Shown: positions 8,566 through 16,650 of the stretch, piece by piece
Numbering within the stretch: position 1 is the first letter of the stretch
Layout: each line of letters starts with the position of its first letter
Assembly: GCA_036267355.1 (NCBI GenBank)
Contig: DATAWG010000034.1
Coordinates: 23,997 to 87,996 of the forward strand
Source: Pirellulales bacterium
Lineage (GTDB): Bacteria > Planctomycetota > Planctomycetia > Pirellulales > DATAWG01
DNA: 64,000 nt
Reading direction: 5' to 3'
The notes under the pieces: generated by a model
What the model was told of the DNA's origin: nothing
Databases searched by the model: none
The model's input: the letters and a program-made list of their open reading frames with translations, nothing else
Position numbers and translations under genes: made by a program

Positions 8566-9741
8566 ATGCGTCGAACTCGCCTGCTCACACTGTTTGCCGC
8601 TCTGGCTGCCACCGGTTGCCTGATCTGGACGATTTCTCTCTGCCGAGCCGACGACAAGCCGGCCGAAAAATCGGCAACCGAAAAGCCGGGCGCCGGCACT
8701 GACGAAGATTCGCTCAAGCTTCCCACCGGCGGTCCTGAAGAATTGCAGAAATTCATCGACCGCGTGCGCACCATTCATCCGCCCCAAGACGAAGATCAAA
8801 TCAAGCCGTTCGTGCTCAAGACGCGCGGAGCCATGCTGGAAGCCGCCGACAAAATCTTGGCCACCAAGCCCGAGGGAAAAACCCGGCTCGAGGCCATCCA
8901 TGCCAAAGTCGAAGCGTTGAGCACGCTCGAAAACTTTGCCGACGATGCCAAGGCCGGCAAAGAGCTGCGCACGATGGTCGCCGATCTGAAGAACGACAAG
9001 GATCCGAAGATGGCCAAGCTGGGCGCGCAAATCGGCTTGCAACTTCAGGTGCGCGATCTGATGGAGGGCAAGGGATCGCCGGAAGAAAATCAAAAACTGT
9101 GGACCGAAGTCAAAGCCAAGCTCGCCGCCGCGCCCGACAATAAGCAAGACATCCAAGTGGCGATGATGGTCGCCCAGGCCCTCGGCAATTCCACCGACAC
9201 CAAGCTCGCCGTTCAGGCATATCACGATCTGAACGACATCCTTTCCAAGAGCGCGGATCCGCAGATCGCCGATCTGGCCAAGAGCTTCGAGGGGACCATC
9301 CGCCGGCTCGAACTCCCCGGCCATCCAATCGAATTGAAAGGTACGCTCGTTGGCGGCAAGCCGTTCAACCAGGCGTCGCTCAAAGGGAAGGTCGTGCTTG
9401 TGGATTTCTGGGCCACGTGGTGTGGGCCATGCCGGGCCGAGCTGCCGAACGTCAAGAAGAACTACGCGAAGTATCACGACAAGGGGTTCGACGTTATCGG
9501 CATCAGCTTGGACGACGACCGCGACGCACTCGAGAAATTTCTCTCCGATGAAAAAATCCCCTGGCCGATCATCTACGGCGCCGAAGGCGAACCGCACGGT
9601 TGGGATGAGTCGATCGCAAAATACTACGGCATCGGCGCGATTCCGGCGACGATCCTGGTTGACAAGGAAGGCAACGTCGTTTCGCTGAGCGCCCGGGGCA
9701 AGAAGCTTGGCGAATTGCTCGAAAAGTATCTGGGACAGTGA
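8566..9741 (+). CDS. TlpA-like thioredoxin-family protein
   Basis: 391 residues with a good ribosome site (AAAGGAG 8 bases upstream). An N-terminal export signal (first 25-28 residues) precedes a Lys/Glu-rich helical region of about 220 residues of unknown fold. The C-terminal domain (about 255-390) is a TlpA/ResA-type thioredoxin with the redox motif W-C-G-P-C at 285-289, F-W-A-T before it and a cis-Pro segment I-P-A-T near 369. Such proteins reduce disulfides or haem-binding cysteines in the periplasm. The upstream monohaem cytochrome makes a link with cytochrome maturation possible, though planctomycetes carry many paralogues and none can be assigned to a client by sequence. Confidence 0.88.
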   Translation: MRRTRLLTLFAALAATGCLIWTISLCRADDKPAEKSATEKPGAGTDEDSLKLPTGGPEELQKFIDRVRTIHPPQDEDQIKPFVLKTRGAMLEAADKILATKPEGKTRLEAIHAKVEALSTLENFADDAKAGKELRTMVADLKNDKDPKMAKLGAQIGLQLQVRDLMEGKGSPEENQKLWTEVKAKLAAAPDNKQDIQVAMMVAQALGNSTDTKLAVQAYHDLNDILSKSADPQIADLAKSFEGTIRRLELPGHPIELKGTLVGGKPFNQASLKGKVVLVDFWATWCGPCRAELPNVKKNYAKYHDKGFDVIGISLDDDRDALEKFLSDEKIPWPIIYGAEGEPHGWDESIAKYYGIGAIPATILVDKEGNVVSLSARGKKLGELLEKYLGQ

Positions 9742-9885
9742 GGCGTGCGACAGGCTTGAGGCTACAGGCTTAAGACTACACGCCAACGCCGGAAACACCG
9801 ATTTGCCGCGCGGGCAGATTTGGCGACACGCCGGCGCGTTGCCCAACAGCCTCCCAGCCTTGCTGCGGCATAGGGAGAAACTCCT

Positions 9886-10343
9886 ATGGCTGTAAATCCG
9901 ATTCCAACCGGCTACCACACCGCGACGCCCTATTTGATCGTTTCCGGCGCTGCCGCGGCGATCGAATTTTACAAACGGGCCTTCGGCGCTACGGAACTGT
10001 TTCGACTCGACGGGCCGGACGGAAGCATCGGCCACGCCGAGATCAAGATCGGCGACCCGGCCATCATGCTGGCCGACGAGCATCCGGAAGTCGGAGCGAT
10101 GAGCCCGAAATCGCTCGGGGGCACGGCCACGAGCATCTTGCTTTATGTCGAAGATGTCGATGCCCGTTTTCAGCAAGCGATCGCCGCCGGCGCAAAGGAA
10201 CTGCGGCCGCTGAAAAATCAGTTCTACGGCGACCGCTCCGGTACGCTCGAAGATCATTCGGCCACAAATGGTCGATCGCCACGCACATCGAAGACGTTTC
10301 CGAGGACGAGATGCGCCGCCGCCTCGAAGCGATGAAGCCATAG
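9886..10343 (+). pseudogene. VOC (glyoxalase/PhnB-like) family gene with a C-terminal frameshift
   Basis: The first 122 residues are a clear PhnB-like VOC domain: T-P-Y-L-I-V-x-G-A-x-x-A-I-E-F-Y-K-R-A-F-G-A, G-x-I-G-H-A-E-I-x-I-G-D and L-Y-V-E-D-V-D. After the conserved D-R-S-G-T-L-E-D, the annotated frame changes to unrelated Ser/Arg-rich sequence and stops at 10335. Adding one C at about 10255 (GATCATTCGG to GATCCATTCGG) restores P-F-G-H-K-W-S-I-A-T-H-I-E-D-V and the normal ending E-D-E-M-R-R-R-L-E-A-M-K-P, stopping at 10343. The gene is therefore either a very recent pseudogene or affected by a one-base sequencing error. The reading frame otherwise shows no decay. The substrate is unknown. 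Confidence 0.8.
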
Positions 10344-10376
10344 CGATCGGAAGTTGGGCAACATGTGTGCCGCTGC

Positions 10377-10413
10377 CGCCTCGTCCCTCGTCCCTCGTCC
10401 CTCGCCCCTCTCT
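10377..10413. repeat. Heptamer array left of the diadenylate cyclase gene
   Basis: Repeats of the 7-base unit CTCGTCC (about four, plus a variant CTCGCCC) lie between the VOC gene and the diadenylate cyclase gene. The reverse-complement array appears after the cyclase gene at 11435-11490, so the gene is bracketed by inverted arrays. Confidence 0.75.
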
Positions 10414-10504
10414 TGCCTTGCAGCGATGTAAAAAACTCCGTACTATGCCCACTCGGATCTTGCCGAAATAGCGGATTTTTGAGCGTTTGGGAGCGAGCCG
10501 ACGG

Positions 10505-11434
10505 ATGAAGGCGCAGCGGCTGACCGATCAATTTCAGAAAATCATCGATCTCGCCGGAAGATTGGCCGGTTTGGTGGCTGCCGACGCGCTGCTGGTGCTC
10601 CTCGAAGCTCCGACGGAATGGGACCAACTGAAGCTGCTGGTGGGCGACGGAAAGGTGCTCGTGGCCGCCGACACCACGGAGCAGCTCGAGGGGGCGGCCG
10701 ATGCCGGCCTCGCGACGGTCGTGCTCAACATGGTCGACAGCCCGATCTATGAAAAGCTGACCCAGGCGCTGTTGGAAAGCGTCGCCGACGACATTCTCAC
10801 CCCGGGAGCACGTGTCGTGGCGATGTATAGCGGTTTCGATGCCGGCACGATCGATTCCATCAGCGTTATCAATTTGAGCGAGCGGCTCGAACGACTCACC
10901 GCCCGCGACCTGCGGCAGATCGAAACACACGTCCCGCTCGACACGCTCAAAACCGTGGTCGATCTGGCGGTCGAAATCGGCCGCGAGGGACGCGAAGGGA
11001 AACCGGTCGGAACGCTGTTCGTGATCGGCGACACGCGCAAGGTGCTGGCAATGAGCCATCCGACCGGTTTCGATCCGGTGCGTGGCTATGGCCGAAAGGA
11101 ACGCAACCTGAGCGATCCGCGTGTTCGCGAAGGCCTCAAGGAAGTCGCTCAGATGGATGGAGCATTCATTATCACGCCCGACGGCACCGTCGAGGCCGCC
11201 AATCGCTACATCGATGCCCCGGCGACGAACATCACGCTCTCGAAGGGCCTCGGCGCTCGGCACTGGGCAGCCGCCGCGATCACACGAGCGACCAAGAGCG
11301 TCGCCGTGGCGGTAAGCGAATCGAACGGCACCGTGCGCATCTTTCAAAACGGCGAAGTGATTCTGCGCATCGAGCCATTCCGCCGCCCGATGAAATGGAA
11401 AGATTTCGAATACGAACCGCCGGCGGCGGATTAG
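10505..11434 (+). CDS. Diadenylate cyclase (DisA_N/DAC domain), DacZ-like architecture
   Basis: 309 residues from ATG 10505 (a TTG at 10487 is an alternative). The C-terminal third is a DAC domain, which makes c-di-AMP from two ATP: the D-G-A motif at 218-220 and the region G-L-G-A-R-H-W at 248-254. The usual RHR motif reads RHW here, a substitution at the third position. Residues 1-150 do not look like the membrane helices of CdaA nor the helical linker of DisA. They resemble the soluble pyruvate-kinase-C-like domain found before the DAC domain in archaeal DacZ, as remembered from that family. The protein would be cytosolic. No c-di-AMP phosphodiesterase or receptor lies nearby. Activity with the altered motif is uncertain. 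Confidence 0.82.
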   Translation: MKAQRLTDQFQKIIDLAGRLAGLVAADALLVLLEAPTEWDQLKLLVGDGKVLVAADTTEQLEGAADAGLATVVLNMVDSPIYEKLTQALLESVADDILTPGARVVAMYSGFDAGTIDSISVINLSERLERLTARDLRQIETHVPLDTLKTVVDLAVEIGREGREGKPVGTLFVIGDTRKVLAMSHPTGFDPVRGYGRKERNLSDPRVREGLKEVAQMDGAFIITPDGTVEAANRYIDAPATNITLSKGLGARHWAAAAITRATKSVAVAVSESNGTVRIFQNGEVILRIEPFRRPMKWKDFEYEPPAAD

Positions 11435-11490
11435 GGACGAGTGGCGAGGGACGAGTGGCGAGGGACGGGGGACGGGGGACGAGGGACGAG
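11435..11490. repeat. Heptamer array right of the diadenylate cyclase gene
   Basis: Units of GGGACGAG, with variants GTGGCGAG and GGGACGGG, follow directly on the cyclase stop codon. They are the reverse complement of the array at 10377-10413. A short tandem of CGTCATTCGT follows (about 11518-11545). Confidence 0.75.
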
Positions 11491-11556
11491 TACGGGAGCA
11501 GCGAAACCGGCCGCCGTTCGTCATTCGTGCTTCGTCATTCGTCATTTCCTTGCCGG

Positions 11557-13026
11557 TCATTTCCCGCCCTTCATGGTGACCTCGTACACGGCGTTGATGT
11601 TCGATCCATAGCTGCCGCTCTTGCCGGGGGCGGGTTCGCCGCGGAGCGTGGCCGTCGTGCCGTTGAGCCGGTAGCTGAATGGCTTGCCGGAAACGGGATC
11701 GAGCGGAATCGGCGCTGGCGCATTATCAAGCCGCTCGGGCAAATGGCCGTCGTGATCGGCCCCATACATCCGCAGCGCTTCGATCGAGCGCAATAGCGCG
11801 ATCCGCTGCTCAAGCCGGACTTGCACTGTTCGCACCCTGATGGTTGGCAAAAAGAAGTTGGCCGACACGGCCCCGAGCGCTTGCGGATCGTTGTGCTTCT
11901 CTCGATTCGCTGCCAGGACCGTTTCCATCTGCGAATAGGGGAGCGTCATAGCTTTCATGTCGTCGTCGCGGAGGCGGTGAAAGGCGATGATTTCATCCGC
12001 GAGAAGTACTTGCAGGGGCGGAAACCTATCGAGTTGTTTCGCGTCGAAGCCCGCCTCGCCGAGGCGCTTGCGAGCGGCAGCCAAGACGACTTCATCCTTG
12101 GCCCCTGTTTCGACCGTTTCGCGAATTTCTTTGCCATTGCCCGAACTCAGTTTCACGAGTTCGTCGAGCCGATCCAAGCTCTTTTGCACTTGGGCATCGC
12201 TTAGCGGCGATCGGGTTTCGAGCGGAGCCAGCTCGCTTTCGAACATTGTCCGCTCTCCTTGAAGGCCCTTGGAAATGCCGACCAGCGGCGAAGGAAGGCC
12301 GGAGAGGGCCCAATACAGATTCGGAGCGTCCGGCTGCTGGATCATTTCCTCCAGCGGCTCGATTGCCGATCCGCAAACTGCCATGCCGACCAGATTGCCG
12401 ACCAGCGTGGGATGGTCAGACAGGTGCCGCGAAAGAGCCAACATCGTCTTAGCCGTGACGATCGCTTTGTCGAAGTGTCCAGCGGCGACTTCGGAGCGGA
12501 ACCGCACTTCCAAGGCTCGTCCGAGAAGGCGCATTTCCTGGACGTCGGGCAGCAGCAAATAGGGTCCATCGGTTTTCAGTTGCCGTAGGACCTGCCAATC
12601 AGGCGCGTTGAGCCGAGCGGCGTAATCGGCTTGGCGAAGCGCGCTGCCGCCATAATTTCCGATTTTCGCGAGCGGCAATTCCGCGAGCGGCATCGCAAGC
12701 CACTTCTCTCGCTCCGCCTCCGACTCTTTGCTGAAGAAAAACGCATTTTCCTCCATGAAACATTTCAAATATCCCTGAACGGGGTTCCCTTGGTTCATCT
12801 CCGCAAGCTCGGGCAGCAGTTGATATTTCAAAGCCGGAATTGGGGCGGCCATCGGATGCACGGTGATCCGGATCACCGTTTCAGCACTCTCCGACTGCTG
12901 CGCAGCGGCCGGCGCCGTCGCAACGGGCTTCGTGGGCGGCTCCGTTTTCTTCGGCTCGTCGGCAGCCCCCGCGCTCGGCATCGCGAACAACAAAACCAGC
13001 GTGGCAAATGTTCGACGCATGGACAT
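11557..13026 (-). CDS. Exported protein of unknown function, third gene of the ECF operon
   Basis: 489 residues. A signal peptide (M-R-R-T then a hydrophobic run to A-G-A-A-D, about residue 22) is followed by a Pro/Ala/Thr linker and a long, mainly helical body with no motif that I recognise. The last 60 residues contain R-M-Y-G-A-D-H-x-G-x-L-P, P-x-D-P-x-S-G-K-P-F-x-Y-R and a closing N-A-V-Y-E-V-like strand. That ending is typical of large planctomycete secreted proteins that share a pseudopilin-like C-terminal segment (D-P-x-S-G-x-P). The gene starts 21 bases after the small membrane protein gene, so sigma factor, membrane protein and this protein form one operon. It may be the target or effector of that module. 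The function is unknown. Confidence 0.72.
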   Translation of the reverse strand: MSMRRTFATLVLLFAMPSAGAADEPKKTEPPTKPVATAPAAAQQSESAETVIRITVHPMAAPIPALKYQLLPELAEMNQGNPVQGYLKCFMEENAFFFSKESEAEREKWLAMPLAELPLAKIGNYGGSALRQADYAARLNAPDWQVLRQLKTDGPYLLLPDVQEMRLLGRALEVRFRSEVAAGHFDKAIVTAKTMLALSRHLSDHPTLVGNLVGMAVCGSAIEPLEEMIQQPDAPNLYWALSGLPSPLVGISKGLQGERTMFESELAPLETRSPLSDAQVQKSLDRLDELVKLSSGNGKEIRETVETGAKDEVVLAAARKRLGEAGFDAKQLDRFPPLQVLLADEIIAFHRLRDDDMKAMTLPYSQMETVLAANREKHNDPQALGAVSANFFLPTIRVRTVQVRLEQRIALLRSIEALRMYGADHDGHLPERLDNAPAPIPLDPVSGKPFSYRLNGTTATLRGEPAPGKSGSYGSNINAVYEVTMKGGK

Positions 13027-13047
13027 TTCCTTTTTCGGGTTGCGATT

Positions 13048-13458
13048 TCAATTCAGCAATGTCGGCGAAGCGACCGCAAACGCACGCAACGGCGGGTCAT
13101 CGGGCACCAGCGCCTCGTTGGATTCCTTCGGCGCCGGCATACGCTCGCCGGCAAGCAGGCTTTCGCGGAGCTGTAGCCATTCACTCGGAAGCGGAGCCGT
13201 CGTTCCACGTTCCACTTGCTCTGGCCGATCGCTCGCAATTCGCACTTGGTTCGATGGCCGCGAGGCCGCCGGATGAGGCCCGAGAAACGCGAGCGTGAGC
13301 AGTTGCCCAGCGACCAGAATTCCGGTCATCGCCTTCCAGCCCCGGTTTTTTCCGGCCGACCGGCGGCCAGCCGCGAAAATCAGCGCGTCGCGATCGATCT
13401 TGCCGCGATTCGGCGTGAGACGGCTCAAACGATCGATCGCGGAGTCTTGTTCGTTCAT
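13048..13458 (-). CDS. Small single-pass membrane protein, candidate anti-sigma or sensor partner
   Basis: 136 residues from the ATG at 13458, which overlaps the sigma-factor stop by four bases (ATGA). The N-terminal 45 residues are basic and cytoplasmic-looking and contain I-D-R-D-A-L-I-F-A-A-G-R, a motif I recall in small proteins paired with planctomycete ECF factors. One membrane helix lies at about 46-64, and the remaining 70 residues would be periplasmic and Pro/Arg-rich. There is no zinc-binding anti-sigma (H-x3-C-x2-C) motif. The translational coupling and topology suggest that it modulates the sigma factor, but this is inference. A longer frame upstream merely overlaps the sigma gene and is not needed. 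Confidence 0.7.
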   Translation of the reverse strand: MNEQDSAIDRLSRLTPNRGKIDRDALIFAAGRRSAGKNRGWKAMTGILVAGQLLTLAFLGPHPAASRPSNQVRIASDRPEQVERGTTAPLPSEWLQLRESLLAGERMPAPKESNEALVPDDPPLRAFAVASPTLLN

Positions 13459-13922
13459 GGCAAATTCAACTCCTTGCGCAACGCTTCGACGCCGCTTGAA
13501 AAACGGCGAAAGGCAGTGCTCTGCGAGCAGCCGGCGATTTCCGCGATTTCTTCGAACCCCAGTCCGCCCCATAGCCGGGCCACGATCACTTCCCGCTGGT
13601 CCAGCGGCAATGTTTGCAAGGCATTCACGGCAGCCCCGGCCGTCAGCCCGTTCGTCTCATCTTCGACAAACCAACGGTCCGGCCGGGCTGCAGCCGCCTC
13701 GCGCCGCTGCCGGCGCCGCGACTGTCGCGATGCATCGATGGCCGCATTTCGCACGACTCGAAACAACCAAGCCACCGCGTTTTCAGGTTGCCGCCGAGCA
13801 GCGACGAGTTTCAAAAACGCTTCCTGCACGATATCCTCGGGCGAATCGCACCATTGCCGGGCGTAAAGAATGAGCGCCGCGCAATGGTCGTCCAGCAGGC
13901 GGGCAAAATCGTGCGGTGTCAT
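13455..13922 (-). CDS. ECF-type RNA polymerase sigma factor
   Basis: 155 residues with sigma region 2 (about 5-70: D-I-V-Q-E-A-F-L-K-L near 30-39 and A-W-L-F-R-V-V-R-N-A-A-I-D near 51-63) and region 4 (about 100-155: L-P-L-D-Q-R-E-V-I, then W-G-G-L-G-F-E-E-I-A-E-I-A-G-C-S-Q-S-T near 119-137, the helix-turn-helix). No C-terminal extension is present. It heads an operon with a small membrane protein and a secreted protein. Only about 20 bases separate its start from a divergent gene, so its promoter must lie inside that neighbour's coding sequence. Confidence 0.92.
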   Translation of the reverse strand: MTPHDFARLLDDHCAALILYARQWCDSPEDIVQEAFLKLVAARRQPENAVAWLFRVVRNAAIDASRQSRRRQRREAAAARPDRWFVEDETNGLTAGAAVNALQTLPLDQREVIVARLWGGLGFEEIAEIAGCSQSTAFRRFSSGVEALRKELNLP

Positions 13923-13942
13923 TTACTTATTATGACGACGCC

Positions 13943-15133
13943 ATGCCAAAAATATTCCGCCGCTACCGGAAGGATCCACTCTATCCGACCTATCCGCGCG
14001 TGCGAAGCTTCGTCATCCACCGGATCGCTCCACTCGGCGGCGATTCGGCGCTCCTCGTCGATCGATTGAACCGCGAGAGCGATCCAATGATCCGCCAGGC
14101 TCTGATTCTAGCGCTCGGCGAATTCACGAAGGATCAGTTGAGCGATGCGGGGCGGCAAGCCCTGATCGAACCATTGGCTGCCATCTATCGTCAGACGGCC
14201 GAGTCCGGTTTGCGCGGCGCGGCGGAATGGCTGCTGCGCCATTGGGGGCACGAAGATCGCCTCGCCGAAATCGACCACGAATTGATCGGCCAGCATCCGG
14301 AAGGACAGTCGTGGTATGTGAACAGCCAGAGCCAAACGATGGTGATCGTGCATGTCCCCGGCGACGTGCAAATCGGCTCGCCCAAGTCGGAGCCGAATCG
14401 AGAGACCGGCAATGTCGAGCTGCTCAAGACCGTGAAAATCGACTATTCATTTGCCATCGCCGCACACGATGTAACCGTTGCCGACTTCCTGAAATTTCTG
14501 AAATCGCCGAATCAGTATAAGCCCGACGAGATACATTTGGCGAAAACCGACGGCGGTGCGATCGACACGCGATGCCCGGCCAATGGAGTGTCGTGGTATC
14601 AGGCCGCGGCCTATTGCAACTGGCTCAGCGCGGAAGAAAAACTCCAGCCGTGCTACCAGCCGAACAAAGACGGCCGGTTCGCAGCGGGCATGCAACCGTT
14701 CGACGATTATCTCAAGCGCGCCGGCTATCGGCTCCCCACCGAAGCGGAATGGGAATGCGCTGCCCGGGCCGGCACGAGCACCAGCCACTATTACGGCCAG
14801 GCCGACGAATTGCTGCCGAAATACGCGTGGTACGGCGCCAATTCGGCGGGCCACCTTTGGCCGGTCGGGCTGCTGAAGCCGAACGATTGGGGCTTGTTCG
14901 ACACATTGGGCAACGCGCTCGAATGGTGCCAGGATTATTTCGACCATGGGGACCTGGCGTTCGTCGGCAAGATCGACCCCTCGCCGGTCATTAGCGGCCA
15001 GATTCGGGTCGCGCGGGGCGAAAAGTTTCTTAGCGAACTGCCGAATGTCCGCATGGCCCGCCGCGATCTGAAGCATCCTCCGGAAAGCGAAGACTTCATC
15101 CTCGGCTTCCGCCCAGCCCGCACCATGCAATAG
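13943..15133 (+). CDS. SUMF1/formylglycine-generating-enzyme-like protein with N-terminal HEAT-like segment
   Basis: 396 residues from ATG 13943 (GTG 13916 would overlap the divergent sigma gene). Residues 1-120 resemble the R-x-x-S-F-V-I-H-R-x-A-P-L-G-x-D, L-I-L-A-L-G-E-F and A-A-E-W-L-L-R-x-W-G repeats that precede SUMF1 domains in large planctomycete kinase-type proteins. Residues about 150-390 are a SUMF1 domain: P-V-x-x-V-S-W-Y-Q-A-A-A-Y-C-N-W-L (here with N-G before V-S-W), R-L-P-T-E-A-E-W-E-C-A-A-R-A-G, G-L-F-D-T-L-G-N-A-L-E-W-C-Q-D and a late R-x-x-L-G-F-R-x-A-R. Copper-site cysteines of true FGE are not evident, so it may be a non-enzymatic SUMF1 relative. The start within the usual architecture suggests that a kinase part may be missing. 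Confidence 0.78.
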   Translation: MPKIFRRYRKDPLYPTYPRVRSFVIHRIAPLGGDSALLVDRLNRESDPMIRQALILALGEFTKDQLSDAGRQALIEPLAAIYRQTAESGLRGAAEWLLRHWGHEDRLAEIDHELIGQHPEGQSWYVNSQSQTMVIVHVPGDVQIGSPKSEPNRETGNVELLKTVKIDYSFAIAAHDVTVADFLKFLKSPNQYKPDEIHLAKTDGGAIDTRCPANGVSWYQAAAYCNWLSAEEKLQPCYQPNKDGRFAAGMQPFDDYLKRAGYRLPTEAEWECAARAGTSTSHYYGQADELLPKYAWYGANSAGHLWPVGLLKPNDWGLFDTLGNALEWCQDYFDHGDLAFVGKIDPSPVISGQIRVARGEKFLSELPNVRMARRDLKHPPESEDFILGFRPARTMQ

Positions 15134-15239
15134 ACGAATCGGCCCGCGTCGCCAAATTCGACCGAGTGTGGTCAAAAAGGGTTCAGACGTGGAACTCCCC
15201 CCTAGGCCGGCCTAGTCCGGCGGCGGCGTGCCATCCTTG

Positions 15240-15268
15240 TTGTCGCTCGGCGCAACGACTGCTATAGT
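15240..15268 (+). promoter_or_regulatory. Candidate sigma-70 promoter for the Sua5/phosphatase gene
   Basis: TTGTCG (15240-15245), a 17-base spacer and TATAGT (15263-15268), preceded by TG-C as in an extended -10 box. It lies about 100 bases before the ATG at 15371. Confidence 0.5.
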
Positions 15269-15370
15269 AAAGTATTAGGGTTGATCGCCGGCAAAGCGGG
15301 GGCGCGGAGTCTTAGCACGCCGCTGGTGGCGAGCCGGCCCCGACGCTGCGAGACACACAAGGATTCGTCG

Positions 15371-16495
15371 ATGCCTCCGGTCGTGCTTGATATTCGCAAC
15401 GCCGAAGATTCGCGCGATGTCGTGCATCGGGCCGTGCAGGCGCTCGCCGAGGGGCACGTGATTGCGCTGCCGACCGAAACGGTCTATTCCCTAGCCGCCA
15501 GCGCGCTCGACGAAACGGCCGTGGCCAAACTGCTCGTGGCCAAGCGGCGGGCGGCAAGTGTTCGCCCACTCACCTTGGCCGTGAAAAGCGCCGACGATGC
15601 GCTCGACTACGTGCCACAGATGAGCGGGCTCGCGCAGCGGCTGGCTCGCCGCTGCTGGCCGGGCCCAGTGACGCTCGTTTGCCGCGACGATCATCCGGCC
15701 AGCGTGTTGACGCAGCTGGCCCCGGCCGTGCGCCAGGCAGTGGTGCCGTCGGGAGCGGTCGGACTGCGTGTGCCGGCCCATCCTTTTTTTCTCGATGTGA
15801 TGCGGCTCTTGGCCGGGCCACTGGCCATTTCCAGCGCGAATCGCAGCGGGCAACCGGAATCGAAAGCGGCTTCGGAAGTCGTGCGGGCTTTGGGCGACGA
15901 CGTGGCCATGGTGCTGGACGACGGCGAAAGCCGTTTCGGATCGTGCTCGAGCGTGGTGAAGGTCGAAAACGGGCGGCTCGAACTGCTCCGGCCAGGCGTT
16001 GTTTCCGAGCAAACGCTGCGGCGGCTGTCGAACCTCGTGATTCTATTGATCTGCACCGGCAATACCTGCCGCAGCCCCATGGCCGAGATCATCGCCCGGC
16101 AAATCCTGGCTGAGCGGTTGGGCTGCGAGGCGGACGATTTGGAAGACCGCGGGATCACGGTGCAATCGGCCGGTTTGTCGGCGATGAGCGGCGGCGGAGC
16201 GGCCTGCGAGGCCGTCGATGTGATGGCGGAAATGGGGCTCGATCTTTCGGCGCACGAGAGCCGCCCGCTCGGCGATCGTCTGGTGCGATTTGCCGATGTG
16301 ATTTGGACGATGACGCGGATGCATCGGCAATCGGTGTTGGCCCGCTGGCCCGAGGCCGCGCGGCGCACCGAATTGCTGGCCCTCGATCAGACGGACATTC
16401 CCGACCCGATCGGCAGTTCGCAGGATGTGTATCGCGCGTGTGCCAAGCAATTGCACAAAGAGTTGTCGGACAGGCTTTCCAAGTTGGAATTGTGA
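15371..16495 (+). CDS. Sua5/YrdC domain fused to a YwlE-type low-molecular-weight phosphatase
   Basis: 374 residues from ATG 15371. Residues 1-215 are a Sua5/YrdC/TsaC domain (I-A-L-P-T-E-T-V-Y near 31-39, G-L-R-V-P near 131, I-S-S-A-N-R-S-G at 153-160), which makes threonylcarbamoyl-AMP for tRNA t6A. Residues 222-374 are a low-molecular-weight phosphatase with the loop C-T-G-N-T-C-R-S at 228-235 and the general-acid segment D-P-I-G at 345-348. The loop is identical to that of the Bacillus protein-arginine phosphatase YwlE, where the Thr after Asn sets arginine specificity; tyrosine phosphatases usually have C-L-G-N-I-C-R. The next gene is rpiB, matching the Bacillus order ywlC-ywlE-ywlF. The activities are predicted, not shown. 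Confidence 0.88.
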   Translation: MPPVVLDIRNAEDSRDVVHRAVQALAEGHVIALPTETVYSLAASALDETAVAKLLVAKRRAASVRPLTLAVKSADDALDYVPQMSGLAQRLARRCWPGPVTLVCRDDHPASVLTQLAPAVRQAVVPSGAVGLRVPAHPFFLDVMRLLAGPLAISSANRSGQPESKAASEVVRALGDDVAMVLDDGESRFGSCSSVVKVENGRLELLRPGVVSEQTLRRLSNLVILLICTGNTCRSPMAEIIARQILAERLGCEADDLEDRGITVQSAGLSAMSGGGAACEAVDVMAEMGLDLSAHESRPLGDRLVRFADVIWTMTRMHRQSVLARWPEAARRTELLALDQTDIPDPIGSSQDVYRACAKQLHKELSDRLSKLEL

Positions 16496-16650
16496 TTCCC
16501 CCATCGCCCGTTTCCAGGGTCCGCAACGCGAGCAAGGATAGGTTTTTTCGAATGGTTTGCTCGCCGTGTGCCAATTCACTGGTCCATGGTCAACGAGAAC
16601 CGGCCATGCCTTGATTTGGACCGGCGGTGTTTTGAATAGAGAACGAAATC

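Noticed and set aside
10377-10413. Heptamer array considered as a CRISPR
   Set aside because: The units are contiguous with no spacers and are far too short for CRISPR repeats; no cas genes are present.
8401-10452. 683-codon open frame on the minus strand, opposite the thioredoxin-like and VOC genes
   Set aside because: The plus strand carries recognised proteins with ribosome sites; the antisense frame is a by-product of GC-rich codon use and has no recognisable domain.
10064-11560. 498-codon frame opposite the diadenylate cyclase gene
   Set aside because: It mirrors the DAC-coding frame, lacks motifs and starts in low-complexity repeats.
13459-13572. Longer start for the small membrane protein
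   Set aside because: It would overlap the sigma-factor gene by over 100 bases; the ATGA-coupled start is natural.
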